DNA of 64,000 nt from Dinochytrium kinnereticum (Eukaryota; Chytridiomycota; Chytridiomycetes; Chytridiales; Chytridiaceae), in the NCBI GenBank assembly GCA_027604005.1, contig JADGJT010000037.1, positions 30,470 through 94,469 on the forward strand, read 5' to 3'. This document shows positions 35,184 to 46,800 of this stretch, one piece after another. The stretch's first letter is position 1. Every line of letters starts with the position of its first letter. The notes below the pieces were generated by a model that saw nothing but the letters and a program-made list of their open reading frames with translations, did no database searches and was not told the DNA's origin. A program made the position numbers and the translations under genes.

Positions 35184-35978
35184 GTGGTTTAAGAAGAAAA
35201 AAATATTTTGTGCAGATTGTTTGGGGGAGGTGCTGTATCGTTCATCTTTGCTGCAGGCACTGACAAGTCTTAATAAAAAAGCATGCTTTTCAAATCTGTA
35301 TTTGTTGAGGCGTGTGCGCCATTACATGTCGTTGTTACATGTTGCGGGTGGTGGAGATGGTATGTAAAGGTTATGTTATGTATGCTATAGCATTAGGAGT
35401 TGTGGTTTTTTGTTTGTTTTGTTTTTTTCTTGTTTTTTTGTTGCCGGTCTGTTTCTTCACTGCCATCATTTAATTTCATGTACAAATAAAGCAGCATGAA
35501 AGTTTGTTTTGGTTTTCGGCATTGCCACGCTTGAATGTTGGCAAGCAATGGTTATTGATATCAACGTGTTGACCACAGGAAGAAAACATCTGATGTTCTG
35601 GTTAATATGGCGGTTAAAACAAACATTTTTTATTACTAATAGAGTATGTGTTAATTTAATGTTTTGACTTATGATAATAAGGCTAAGTTATGTAGATCGT
35701 AAAGTGAGATCGAACGAGTGTGTTTGAGACACTGAGTCGATCGGAGGAAGGGGATAAACACCGCGGGAGGGATGGAGGCAAAAAAGAAAAGATGAACAAT
35801 AACAAATAGAGACTTGCACTGAACTAATGACGCTGAACATTTGGCCAAAAGGAAAAAACAACAAAAGAAGGTGTGGAGGAACAATAAAAACCAATACAAA
35901 AAAAAAACAAAAAAAAAACCAATACTTCAAAAAACCGCCCTCCTCTCTTTCTCCTCTCCTCCCCAAAAAAAACACACC
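35184..35978. other. Convergent intergenic region with AATAAA at 35485
   Basis: 795 bp, T/G-rich then A-rich, between the TRIP4 stop and the stop of the minus-strand secreted-protein gene. AATAAA at 35485-35490 could end TRIP4 transcripts. Open frames here are low-complexity and not convincing. Confidence 0.5.
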
Positions 35979-36812
35979 TCAAGATTCAATGGGCTCAGCA
36001 GGCATGGGAGGAGACACGGGCGGCTGTTCCACACCAAACCCGTCTGAAGGCGGCGACTCCGGGATTTGAACCCCAGGGATCACAAAAGGACTCTCAGTCG
36101 GTTGAGCCGCCATCGTCGTTGTGGAGGTTTCGGTCGTCGAATAGGAGGAGGAGCTTGAAGTTGACGACGAGTCCGTTGCCACCACGGGGACGGGGGAGGT
36201 GGGGGGAAGTGGGGGGGGTGGGGCGAGTGGGTCAATGCTCTCCTCGGGCGACGCTGGGATCTCTTCGATGGGGCTTTCGATTGGGGTCTCTGTGGGGGTT
36301 GTTTCGATTGGGGTGGTTATAGTTGTGGTTGTGGTGGTCGGGGTGGTTGGGATGAGGGCTGGGACGATTGGGAAGACTTTTCCGGCGGGAGGAGGGTTGG
36401 TCAGACTGTAAGTGTTGCAGACGAGACCCATGAACCCGATCTTCAGGTCAAGGAAATGAACGAGGTGTAGGCGTTAGAATGAAACGAATAGAAGAGAAGA
36501 AAGAAGAAAGACGAGACTCACCAAGAACGATTCCGTTGAGGGACAGTTCGAGCTTGACGCGCAGGTGCTGAGGTCCTCCTTCACGGCGGGGAAGCTTGAT
36601 TTATCGCAGACGGCCCACATCATCTCTTGGGAGATGGGGATGGTGATTCCGGCATAGACGGCGAGGCAGGCTTGGGTGCAGGGCGAGAAGCCGGCGAGAC
36701 GCGCAGACAGGTCAAAGCCCAGGACCTTGACCTCTGCTGCGGCGCGTGGGACGGGTGCGGCGAGGGCGAGCAGGAGGAGGAGGACGGGTGTGATGGGGCT
36801 GCTCACTTTCAT
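35979..36812 (-). CDS. Secreted Cys-rich protein with Thr/Pro-rich tail, unknown function
   Basis: Not recognised. The start at 36810-36812 gives MKVSSPITPVLLLLLALAAP with the cleavage region VPRAAAE, a clear signal peptide. The mature part has six cysteines spread as PCTQAC, AVC, TCASSSNC and, after the only intron (GTGAGT...CTGAAG), GLVCNTYSLT. The pattern recalls CFEM-like or similar extracellular fungal domains but lacks the full eight cysteines, so I do not assign it to that family. The second exon is a low-complexity stalk rich in Thr, Pro, Ser and Glu (PTTTTTTITTPIETTPT and PPPPLPPTSPVPVVA), probably O-glycosylated. It ends PAEPIES with the stop at 35979-35981. No hydrophobic GPI-attachment tail is seen, so it is probably secreted or wall-bound. 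It diverges from the PP2C gene. Confidence 0.7.
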
Positions 36813-37041
36813 GGCTGAAGGGTTGAAGTTAGGTGGAGAGGGAGGGAGGTTGGCGTGCGTCGTGTGAGGGGAAGAAGTTGATGGGGTGCCTTATGAATTG
36901 AATGAAGATGTTTTCTGAGGCTTGAGTTGTCAAACAACAAACAAACAATAAAAAAAAAGGTATTATTTGGACGTTTGTTTTGGGATTGCCAACCACTGCC
37001 TGCCTGCTGCTCTGTATTGCTGCTGAAGTCACTCACTCACT

Positions 37042-37084
37042 CAGACAGACAGGCAGGCAGGCAGGCAGGCAGACAGGCAGGCAG
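37042..37084 (+). repeat. CAGG tetranucleotide microsatellite
   Basis: About ten units of CAGG with CAGA interruptions, preceded by an ACTC run at 37031-37041. Confidence 0.9.
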
Positions 37085-37750
37085 ATGCTGTCGCTGCTGA
37101 GATGGATTCAGGGGCAAACGCGTTGATGGAATCCAGCAGCAGCACCGCGAGAGAGACAGGAAGCTCAGACGCGTGCTGCTGCTGCTGGGGGCAGCGAGTG
37201 CACAGGCAAGCACGGGAGAGAATAATGGCTGCATCGTTGCTGTGGGGACGAATGATTCGTAGGCGCATCCGTTGGACGCCTGCTCAGCTCAGACCCAAGC
37301 GATACTGCCATCAAACCCGCCGGTTTCTGCGTTACCGCTCATCCGGCTCATCGCACACTGTCGCACAGCACCGCTGACGCGTGCTTGGCCTGACGCGTCG
37401 AGCGCCCATTCCACGTCCCGTGCGTGGATGCTGGCGATAACGCGTACGCCTGCCTTCGCCAGGGTGCGCGGGAGGAGTGGAATCATCGTTCTGCACCCGA
37501 GCAGCCGTCTCTGTCGCGCGCGTTCCTCTGTCCTTCGGTGGGTGTCCGAGCGAGCAAGCGTCCAAGCGAGCGTCGTAGGCTGTGGGCTGCGCAAGGCATG
37601 CTGAGGGCAGGCAAGGAAGGTGAAGGAAAGTGAGCAGCGCAGCAAGTGGCGACGGCCTGACGGACTGCAGTGCTGGTGGGGTGATGCAGACGAGGAGATT
37701 CTTGGTAAATTTTAAACAAATCCATCCCCTCTGATTCAACCCCCTGCCTG

Positions 37751-37798
37751 CCCTCCCTCCCTCCCTCCCTTCCTTCCTTCCTCCCTTCCTTCCCTCCT
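37751..37798 (+). repeat. Polypyrimidine CCCT/CCTT tract upstream of PP2C
   Basis: 48 bp made only of C and T in tetranucleotide-like repeats, ending about 45 bp before the PP2C ATG. CT-rich tracts near transcription starts are common in fungi; a role here is inference. Confidence 0.6.
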
Positions 37799-37842
37799 CG
37801 TCGCCTCAACTCAGCTCAGCTCAAAACAGTTGCTGGAAGGGA

Positions 37843-40800
37843 ATGGAAGCTCTCACGCCGTCAACATCATCACCATCAGCATCAACATCGCTGCACCCCA
37901 CCTCCTCCCTTCCCTCCTCGCTTTCAACCACTCCTTCAGCTTCTTCTTCTTCAACCTCCCCTGCTCCTCCATCGTCCTCTTCCCCTCCCTCTCTTTCAGC
38001 CTCTCTACCCGCTCCTTCCTCTCCCTCAATGCTGGATGACGTGCTGGGCGCCTTCCTCTTGGCCTCTCCTCCACCACTCGTCCCCACGGACTCTTCCATC
38101 TGTATCCTGGACGAGGACCTCACCACCACAACCTCTTCACCCGCCACCGCCAACACCTCTTTACCGTGGGAAGTTCCAGGCCCTTCTCCTTCAAAGGACC
38201 CCTCGTCTATTAAACCAATAGATGCCGCCTCTCCCTGCCTCTCACCCGTCGGGGAGGCAAGCAGCAAGCTCTCAGCCGACGACCCATCCCCCTTTCTCGC
38301 CTTTAAGGGTCTCTCCACATCCAACCCAAACACCCTCTCCCACCGCATATCGTGGTCCGTCGCTTCGGAGCGAGGCTACCGGAATCTCGTCTCTCCGTAC
38401 CCCGTTCGCCATCCCATCCACACAGAGATTGAGGACATGCATTGGCCAACCCTTCAGGAAAGAACACCCTGGGAGTCTGGCTTGCTTGGAAGGGGGGACG
38501 ATTACGGACTTGTGGCCATGGATGACAGGGAGGATGGGCTGAAGGAGTTTTTGGATGATCTGGAGGAGGGTAGACCGTTCACTTCGTCGGTCGATATCTC
38601 TCAGACCACTCGCATCATGGTTCTTGCTGATGGACATGGTGGTGTCGGGGTATGCACTCTTTTTATTTATAAGCTTTTCTCCTCCTTTTTTTCCCCTTGT
38701 TCTTTTCCCGGTCTGTTGCAAATTGCACCTCGTAAAATTGCACCTCATACCATTCTTTATTATGACGCTGCACGCAAACTAACCCCCCCTCCTTTTCGCT
38801 TTTCCTCTTGTCCCTTCTTTTCGCCATCTGTTGAAAGGCCGCTCGATTCTTTGTCCCCCGAATTCGCTCAGCAATGCAGGACTTGATGCAATCAAAAGAA
38901 TGGGACTTTCACCTCCCCCTTGACCAACAGGAATTCCGCCAAAAATCCCGCGACATCTTTCTCGACCTTGATGCAGAGTACGTGGCCGAAAAGGTTGCAT
39001 CCTACCGTCGATGGCGTCACGATATTCTTCTCAACACGCAGGACGGGGCCTTTGACGGTGACAACCCCAGCCGGAAGCACAAGATGACGCGGCCGCCGGA
39101 TGATGGATGCACTCTGGTAGTCACATTGCTTCATGGGGGGTTTGTCGTTAACCTGAATGTTGGGGACTCGAGAACGGTTTTGGCGTCGAGACCTGCTTTG
39201 GTTGGGGGGGAGGGGGGAGAAGGAGTTATGGGAGGGAAGGGGTCAAGTGAGGTGAGGGGACGGGAGGGTTTGGAGGAGGGTGTGAGGGAGGAGGAGGAGG
39301 AGGATGAGGAGGATGGTTCTTTTGTGTCGGAGTGCTCGGGTGAGGTTCATCCCATGGTTGTGAGCAGTCTTTTGAAATCACCGTCGCCGCCACCCTCTGC
39401 CTCGTCATCGTTTGCCGCCGCCGCGCACGTTTCTCAACCTTTAGCGTCCTCGTCCTCATCCTCTTCATACCCTCCTTCCTCCTTCCATCACTCTAACCCC
39501 CCCGCATCCTCCTCCTCGGCATCATTCACCCCCACACCCTCGTGGCCAGCCGACCTCTCTGACTTGTCGCCTGATCTGGAGTGGAGAATTGACTTTGCCT
39601 CCTCTGACCACAACATGACGCATCCTGGGAAGGTTTGGTCTATTCATTCACGAGGGGGGAGATTTATCAACCCGGACGGAACGCCGCGACTTGTTCTGGA
39701 TGCTCTTGTCCCACCCGAGGCGAGAGGTTATGAACCGTATCATGAGCTTCGTGGAGCGAGGATCCATCGACCCCCGAATGACACTGTCAGATCTGCGGGG
39801 ATCTCACATCGACGGACCCTAAACCTCACGGCCACGATGGGGGATGTGCTATTCAAGGTTGACCCGCCAGTCTTGACGCCTGAGCCAGATGTGACGTTTC
39901 TCCTGCTTGACCCGAGTCGCGATTACACGTTGGTGATGGCCACAGACGGAGTGTGGGATCACCTTCGCTCGCAGTTTCGATTAACGTTGCGAGAGACCCC
40001 CCCTCCCTCGGATGACCCTGCTGTCCCGACACCCGTCGTGTCACATCTTCTCCCTTCCTCATCGGCGCTCTCGGCATTTCTGCTTGGACCCGACGCCACG
40101 GTGTTTGGATTGAGGGAAGATGTGTGCGCGCTTCCGGAATCGGTTCTGGAGGCTTTTGGGGGCAGGTTGACGGGGCCTTGGGGTGGGGAGGCTGCGGATC
40201 CTGTCGTTTTGGTTGAGGGGGATGATATTCAGAATGCCATGGTCGTGTCGGTTGTCACGGCCGCCGTTGATGCGGCGGTTAGGGAATCCACTTCCCCTCG
40301 CGGCGTGGGCGGTAGCAGTGGCGGGTTTGGCGAGACGATGGCGATTGGTAAGGCTGAGAGGTTGGATTCTTTGAGGACCGTTCCAGGAGAGGAGGAGATG
40401 GAGGGGATAGAGGTGGAGGGTGGAAGTGTAGAAGGGGTGATTGAGTCCCCGTTTCCTAGACGTTCAGTCATCATTGAAACGGATTGCCCTCCACCCCCTT
40501 CATGTACCTCCACAACCACCACCACACCAGCTCCAACCCCGATCCCCTCCCCAACCCCCTCCACAACCTCCTCCGTCTCCTCCTCCTCCACAGCCGTCTC
40601 CCCCGCAGGCCCGACGCTCGCCGACCGACTCGCAGGGGCGGCTGCGTCGCTTGTGCAGAGGGAGATTCCAGCGGGTCGGCGTGAAGCTGGGGGAGGATTC
40701 TTTGTTGGAGGAGGGAGGAGCGCGGAGAGTCCTGAGGCTTTGACGGAGGAGGAGGCTGGGGAGGTGTTTTTGGGGAGGAGGGGTGGTGGGAAGGTTGGTG

Positions 40801-40898
40801 GGGGTTTGGGGGGTGCTGAGGGGTTGTTTCATCAGGGACAGCAAAGATATGATGATGCCACTGCCTTTGTGGTGTGTTTGTTAGCAGGGAGGGGGTAG
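37843..40898 (+). CDS. PPM/PP2C-type protein phosphatase with long low-complexity insertions
   Basis: Metal-dependent Ser/Thr phosphatase. Exon 1 is 37843-38649 and exon 2 is 38838-40898, giving 955 residues. The first 140 residues are Ser/Pro/Thr-rich and disordered. PP2C motifs follow: RGYRNLVSPYPVRHPIHTEI then EDMHWP (the metal-binding ED), IMVLADGHGGVG at the intron, GCTLVVTLLHGGFVVNLNVG with DSRTVL, a roughly 130-residue insertion rich in Ser, Glu and Gly, then FASSDHNMTHPGK (the SxDH equivalent), TLVMATDGVWDHL, and YDDATAFVVCLLAG at the end. The four core aspartates seem to be present. A second insertion before the C-terminal motif holds Ser/Thr/Pro blocks. Typical PP2C catalytic domains are about 280 residues, so most of this protein is inserted or flanking sequence. 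Target unknown. Confidence 0.87.
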
Positions 40899-42310
40899 GT
40901 GGGATGATGGGTCGTTGAGGTTTGAGGCTCACGGGAATTTTTTTTTTAACTTTTCCTTTTTGTTGCGAATATGACTATATAGCGTATCCTGTTCTTCTTT
41001 TTTCTTCTTGTTTAGTTGTGCTTGGCAATAGCGGGTTTTGTTTTTGTTGTTTTTTTTATTTGCTTTGTTGAAAAAAAAGAAGAGATACGATGTCGGTTCT
41101 TGTTTCATGTTTGTGGGGTAAATTAGCTTTTGTGGTAACCTTTCTTTCTTCTTCCCCGTTCACTTGCTTGTTTTTGTTTATTCTTCTTCTTCTTTGTCCG
41201 TTGGCTCCTTTTTTAAAATTTTTTTTATTCTTTTCTCTCGTATTTTTTTTGTTTTATTATTTTTTTTATCCCTCCACCGACCCGCCTGTTTTGGCGGTTA
41301 TATGTTTTTGTTTTTTGTTGTCTTTTTGCGTTGTGCTGGGGGTTTCGTTTTTTTATTTTTATGTTATTGTTTTTGTCTTATCGCAGATCTTATCCCTCCT
41401 GTTTCTTTCTTTTCGTCTTACGTTCTTTCGCATCCTTCCCCCTACATGCTCTTGAATTTGATGATAATGTTGGACGAATTATGATGTTTGCAGTTTCTGA
41501 TGAGTTGGGACGACAGCAGCTGTTTTGCTTGTTTTTTTTGTTTTTTTTGCTCTTGTTGTTTTTTGTCTGTTTTGTGTGTTGAGCATTATAATAATTAGAG
41601 CCATGATCAACATGTTCAAGATTCGTGCTGCTCATTAATTTTTTTAATTTTTTTTTATCCCTCTTTTTCCTGGAATTGGGTTTCCACTTGCTGAAGTATT
41701 TTTTGTTTGTCTTTGACTTAATGATGACAGTAGGCGAGGTGTTGGGTGTTTTTTGGTTTTGGTTTATTTTATTTTTTTTTTTTTTTTTTGTGGATGGTGC
41801 TAAGGCGGGAAGGAGTATGATGTTTGTTTGTTTGTTTGTTTCTTTTATTTATTGGATGTTCTGGACAAAGCAAGGTGTTATTTATTTACTATTTTACGGG
41901 GACGGGAGAAGGATCTGAAGGGGGGATGGGGTTGGTGAGGATAAAGGAAGATAAAGGGGAGAAGGTCGAAACCAACATTTCTTTGTGTGTATGTAATAAT
42001 AATTGATTTTAGATGAATTCGAAAAGAAGGTGGAGTTTAAAGAATTATACGTTTGGATAAATATTCAACGGAGCTTTTCTGCGGTCGAAAGAACAAAAAA
42101 AAAAAAAATAAATAAATAAAATAAAGATGCAAAGATCTGAAGGGAATGTGTGGGATGGGATGGCTTACAAGAAAAGAACGTTAAGGTCCGACAAACCCCA
42201 CCATCTCACAAAACACTGCAAAGAGCCAACAAAATTAAAACGTTCGGTTTTCTCATAGCTCCCGCACCGGCAGGTGATTCGAATGCCCGACTCAAACCAG
42301 AAAAAGAGTG
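40899..42310. other. T-rich convergent desert between PP2C and the APSES factor
   Basis: 1.4 kb with many T runs on the plus strand. The apparent long frames at 41090-41460, 41331-41582 and 41625-41918 are Phe/Leu runs caused by this base bias and have no protein-like features. I see no RNA gene. Confidence 0.6.
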
Positions 42311-45300
42311 TCACATCCTGTCATCTACCACCATCGTGTCGGAAACCCACAAAGACTCTGTAGCCACAGCCGCTGAAGAAGTTGATGCGCATCCCTGTCC
42401 TGGATGTATCGGCAGTGCGGTTCTGTAATTTTTAATTTTCCTCTGTCTCTTGTGCTTCAATGACGATAATGGCTCTGCAAGTGCTCCCAGAATGTGAACA
42501 AGGTCTTGGTCAAAGAGTGACGCTTGGTCCACGTCAGCGCGCATACGGAAACCTTTCGTGTCATCTTCAGTCAGATCATCATCTTCCTCTTCATTCAAGT
42601 GGATCTCATCAACTTCCTTTCCCCACACCCTCTTCCCGATGCTCTCCAAGATAGATCTCTCGTCCAGCAATGACCTTTCGTTTTCCCTCCTTCTTTTACT
42701 TCTCCTCGCCTCCTCCATCAAAGAGGCGGGCGTCTCTCCATTCACATTCGCAAATCTCACCCTTCCTTCTCCGGATTTTGCCAGCAACGCCATCACGTCT
42801 TTGTCTCCCGCTCTACAGGCACAGTGAAGGGCGGTGTCACCGTTCACGTCCACAGCCTCGATCAGATGACTGATTTGGGGGTTCTTCGCGAGGTACTGCA
42901 CGAGTGTCTCAACGTAGTATAGGCTAATGGAAGGGTAAGAAGCCTTTGGTGGTTCCAAGTGAGGGTGGAAGGATTTGAGGTCAAACAATAATCTCGCGGC
43001 TGAAAGAATGTCGTTGGAAAGGGTGGAAGTGGATGAAGTCCCTTCAAACCAAGCATTACAATTCGCATCTCTGCCCTCCGTGGTATCATCATGAATCCAA
43101 GCAACAACAGCAAGATGAAGCACAGTCCGTCCCTCTGAATCAACTTCGCCAATCGAAACCTCAAAGATCTTCAACAGCTCCAAAAAGTTTCTCTCGAAAT
43201 ACGCGTTGGGGTGCTTCACTGCAACCATTAAGGGTGTCTCGCCCAACGCGTTTCTTGGAGACAAATGAATCGCTCTAGACCATCCTGCTTCACTACCCTC
43301 CAATTCATAAAGAGTTGGAAGAGACACGCTTAAAATGGCGCGGAGAGTGTTGATTCGAGACATTCTTGCGCACCAGTGCAGAAGCGTGTCTCCGGTCCAC
43401 GCTCCACGGGAGCCTAAAAGAGGATTCGAGCCGAGGTGTAGGTCGTCCCGCCATTTCATCCAGAGAGGTATTAAGAGAGCTGGAGAGTCTCCGAGGTATA
43501 CCCTCAATAGCATCTCAAGCGAGAGATCAATAGCTTTGTCAGAGAGATTCAGGGCTGAATTTTTGACGCGAGCAACGGCGGTGATGACGTCCGCAGAGGC
43601 GGCCCGTGAGAGAGAGACTGAGTCGGAAATAATATCTTCTTCATGGTTTTCGGAAAGATACCTCGGCCGGTGGCGCTGCGTTTTAAGGTCTGGCTCTAGC
43701 TTCTTTTCTGAGGAGGCCACTGACAAAAGTTCATCTGTGAGATCCATGTCGTTTGGTGGAGAGGGGACGTCGACGGATAGAGGTGGTGTTATTGGAGGGT
43801 GACTGGTGGGGCTTTCTAGATTCGTGATCATGACGGGAGTAACTTTTTGGTTTGGTTGGTCCAAGACCTTCTTTGAGGTCTGCTTAGGGGGTGAAGAGGG
43901 CAGACCGTTGTTGGGGGGCGTCGGCGAATTTCTAAGGCTTGCTACTTGAATTGTTACGTTCGAAGCAGGAGAGTTTTCAAAAGAGGCGAAATCACTCAAA
44001 GATATGGCTGCAAGAAGTGAAGAGAATGGGACTTCAGGATCCACTGGCTGAACAGTTTCGGGTGTCACTATTTCTTCGGTGGTGGTGAGGTTCGGCAAAG
44101 ATTCTCTTGAGCTCTCAGGGAGTTGAGGCAAGGTTTCTGATTTCGAAGAACTATCTGTTAAGTCTATTAGAATAGGTATCGATGTGGAAGTTTTGGAGGG
44201 TTTCGCTCTTCGACTTCTAATCACGGCCTCGTGCCTCTTTGCTACCGGCTTAGCATGCGGGAAATTTGGAGTGAAAAAGAACGCCAGTTCTTCTTCCACT
44301 CCGTAAGCTTTAGCGAGAGACTTCGCAGCACGCAATGGGATCCTTTTTTTTTTTTTTTGTTGCAAAAACCATTAAGTTAATCTCCAGCGAACCACAAAGT
44401 TCTCTCACCATACTCCTTGATACTTTCCGGTACCTGGAACAAGCTCATGAGGTCCTGTCACCACTTCCTTTTGAATAACATAATTTCTCCTGAGCTTTGT
44501 CATCCCAGCAAGTCGCAGGATCTGTGTGGCGCTCATGTACCCGTCGGATTGGCGCCGCATCACATAGATCCTTCGAATTACCGTTTCAAGAACCGGGACC
44601 TGTTTGAGTCAGCATTAAAATGAAAGCCACTCGAAAGAATGAGGAAAGAAGACGAGAGAATCAAATGACTTACACCACAATACATTGCCGTGTAAACCTT
44701 AGGGATTAAATCGAGATATTTGTGGGGAGGACGAAGCGAAGAGTCTGAATCTGTATCCTCTTCCTTGGTACCGCTATTTTTTTCTCCAGATCTTCCAAGT
44801 AACTTCCGTTTCCTCTTTCCAGAATTGTCGTCCACCCGCTCATTGAACTTGGGCCGCAACACTAATCGTGATGGGAAAGAATGCGGGGCCTTGATTATTC
44901 CTTGATTAATCTTATCTGACTTTTGACACCGTAAGGGCATCTCGTGGTCAGCCATTCGAGCGTCGCATCGTGAACTCCAATTTGAACTATATAATTCCAT
45001 GAATTGACCTCCTGATAATGAATAGGCACAGTTCTGGTCTTCCGCTAAATGCCTTTTCAAATCAATCATCGTCAATTCTCCAGTCCTGTTGTTGATTATC
45101 GTCCCACCGCTGCTACATCCCATGGAATCCTTCTCCCTTACATGCCAATATGCTTCATAGCGTTCGCATAGCCCGCTCTCCTCCTGCTTTACAGTATGGC
45201 TTTTATGCCCTCCAATTCGTCCTTCACGCTTAATGCTCGACATGATAGGATTCCCGTACACATGCTGGCTTCTACTCCGCGCCACATCGGCTGACCGTGG

Positions 45301-46068
45301 AACTACGGCGGATGAAAAGCCACTGTCACCTGTATACTGGCGATGTTCCGGAGGCGGAGGCGTGTCGGCCCGCGTTTTCATGTTAGAAGTTTTCGGGGCT
45401 ACTGCAGTGATGTAGTCCTGAGGTTGATGACATTCCGTGACTGGTGGGTAGGGGTTTCGGTTGGGAGGACATGACTGGTAAATGTGAGGGTCTTGGATGG
45501 TTGGATGAGTGTGTCTGGCTGCCATCAACCAAGGATTACAGTGAACTTTCTCCTCGCGGTGGTAAGGCTCCACGTACCCCGATAGTGAAGGCTCGGGTTT
45601 CACCCACTCATATCTTTCCCAGGAATGCGAAGAAGGGGAGCCATCTTGATCTCTCCAGTCATGCATCCTTAACTCCAAACGGCGATCACCAACACCAACG
45701 TGCTGATGGCGAAAGGAATAATCAGTCCCAGGGTACAATTCGCATGGGTGGTGAGGCCGGAACTGGTTGTCCTCTTCATACCAATGGTGTCCTGGTGCAA
45801 TTGCCTCCGAATTGTCAAAGTGTTGAATGTGTTCGAGGGATGGGCGGTGATCATATGGAGTCTCGGCGGCGATCGGGGAGTAATGAGGCGGGTTTAAATG
45901 GGTATGATCTTGCGTCTGATGCAAAGGCGATGGGAAGTAAGGGGGGAGACGTGGGTTGTAAGATTCCATAGGGAGTGGATAGGGGGTCGAGGGCTGAGGA
46001 TAGGGCCCACACCGCTGCTGCGGGTGAGCATGAGGATGCGGTCCTGCGTATCTTGAGTTATAGTCCAT
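42311..46068 (-). CDS. APSES-domain transcription factor with ankyrin repeats (Mbp1/Swi4/Res type)
   Basis: DNA-binding subunit of the MBF/SBF-like G1/S regulator of fungi. Exons are 46068-44674, 44599-44409 and 44342-42311, giving 1205 residues. The first 455 residues are Pro, His, Tyr and Ser-rich and disordered (HPHAHPQQRCGPYPQPSTPY). The APSES/KilA-N domain spans the three exons: KVYTAMYCG, VPVLETVIRRIYVMRRQSDG, YMSATQILRLAGMTKLRRNY, VTGPHELVPGTGKYQGVW, then IPLRAAKSLAKAYGVEEELA. After a Ser/Thr-rich linker come ankyrin repeats (GAWTGDTLLHWCARMSRINT, ALGETPLMVAVKHPN, SEGRTVLHLAVVAW, NGDTALHCACRAGDKDVMAL) and a charged helical C-terminus. In Mbp1 and Swi4 the APSES domain sits at the extreme N-terminus, so the 455-residue leader is unusual. 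Start ATG is at 46066-46068; an upstream in-frame extension has no ATG. Confidence 0.9.
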
Positions 46069-46117
46069 TTTGCCTCTTCGGAGATCTACAAGAGAGCGGG
46101 GGAGTTTGAAAGGCAAA

Positions 46118-46435
46118 ATGGCCAACACCCCAAACTTAAGTCCCCTTCAAGCTCGTGAAGAGAGCGACGACAGATATGCAATGCAACTACGCTTGCCAAT
46201 ATCCTCAGGGCCACTTGCTGATGATTCTCTGGTCGACGCAGACCGTTCTAGTGTCAAAAACAGGTGCTTTTCTCGGTTTAAGTTGTTTGTTTCTTTCCCT
46301 GCGTTTCGTGTCGGATTTACTGCATCGACGATCTTTGAAGTGTTGCTCCTGTACCGTAGATGCGAATCCCTCAGGGATTACCATAACAATGTCCGCTGTT
46401 TTCAAGGGAAAAATAATACTGAGAGGATCAGGTAA
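46118..46435 (+). CDS. Possible small unknown gene divergent from the APSES factor
   Basis: Not recognised. ATG at 46118 in good context (AAAATGG) opens MANTPNLSPLQAREESDDRY, AMQLRLPISSGPLADDSLVD, ADRSSVKN. A GTGCTT...CCGTAG intron (about 46263-46359) then joins in frame to CESLRDYHNNVRCFQGKNNT and ERIR, stop at 46433-46435, about 73 residues. A further small intron could extend it by a few residues. The composition is protein-like and the frame is kept across a canonical intron. It starts 49 nt from the APSES-factor ATG. It could also be only a 5' leader transcript. Confidence 0.35.
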   Translation: MANTPNLSPLQAREESDDRYAMQLRLPISSGPLADDSLVDADRSSVKNRCFSRFKLFVSFPAFRVGFTASTIFEVLLLYRRCESLRDYHNNVRCFQGKNNTERIR

Positions 46436-46800
46436 TCCGGCTGCACTGACACGCGGTCTGACCCACAGGACAGCCGAATAAAATGCTCTTTTTTTTTGAA
46501 CCATAACATTGGTGAGTTTGACAGAAGAAGATGATCAACTGCGCCTGGGTTGAGGAATGTCGGAATTCACGGCCATGACAATGATGACCTTTGAGCAGAA
46601 GGCTTGGTGCCCCCTGCAACTACCAAGATCTGGTGCTCATTTGGTGCATCTAACAGCGTTATTAGCGATGATAAATATCAAGGATATTTTAAAGCGAAAT
46701 GAAGTTGCCCATAGTTACGAATGAATGGCACAATGATGCGATCAAGGATCTTTGATGGAATCTAGAGCTCAAAAGGGTCACCATTATTTATTTTGTATGA
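46436..46800. other. Spacer downstream of TCERG1
   Basis: 365 bp with no supported coding frame. It should contain the 3' UTR of TCERG1 on the minus strand. Confidence 0.4.

Larger units (their letters stand above)
36813..37842. promoter_or_regulatory. 1-kb divergent promoter region (secreted protein / PP2C)
   Basis: GC-rich, with simple repeats: a CAGG/CAGA array at about 37042-37084, CTG/CAG-rich stretches near 37080-37200, and a polypyrimidine CCCT/CCTT tract at 37751-37798 just upstream of the PP2C start. Short open frames on both strands have no coding character that I can support. Confidence 0.5.

Noticed and set aside
36474..36812. CFEM domain in the small secreted protein
   Set aside because: Only six cysteines are seen, and spacing does not give the eight-cysteine CFEM pattern, so the family name was not used.
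37289..37809. Minus-strand open frames in the PP2C promoter region
   Set aside because: Three overlapping frames have similar Arg/Ser/Pro bias from GC-rich DNA, with no family features or introns.
41090..41918. Several overlapping plus-strand open frames rich in Phe, Leu and Val, resembling membrane proteins
   Set aside because: They arise from T runs in a convergent intergenic desert; there is no conserved motif, no balanced composition and no splice logic.
42270..42300. GATTCGAAT T-loop-like sequence, possible tRNA
   Set aside because: No matching acceptor, D and anticodon stems could be folded around it. I found no convincing tRNA anywhere in the window.
46069..46128. N-terminal extension of the APSES factor starting near 46128
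   Set aside because: The extension has no ATG (it begins with GTG/TTG); the ATG at 46066-46068 has good AAAATGG context.
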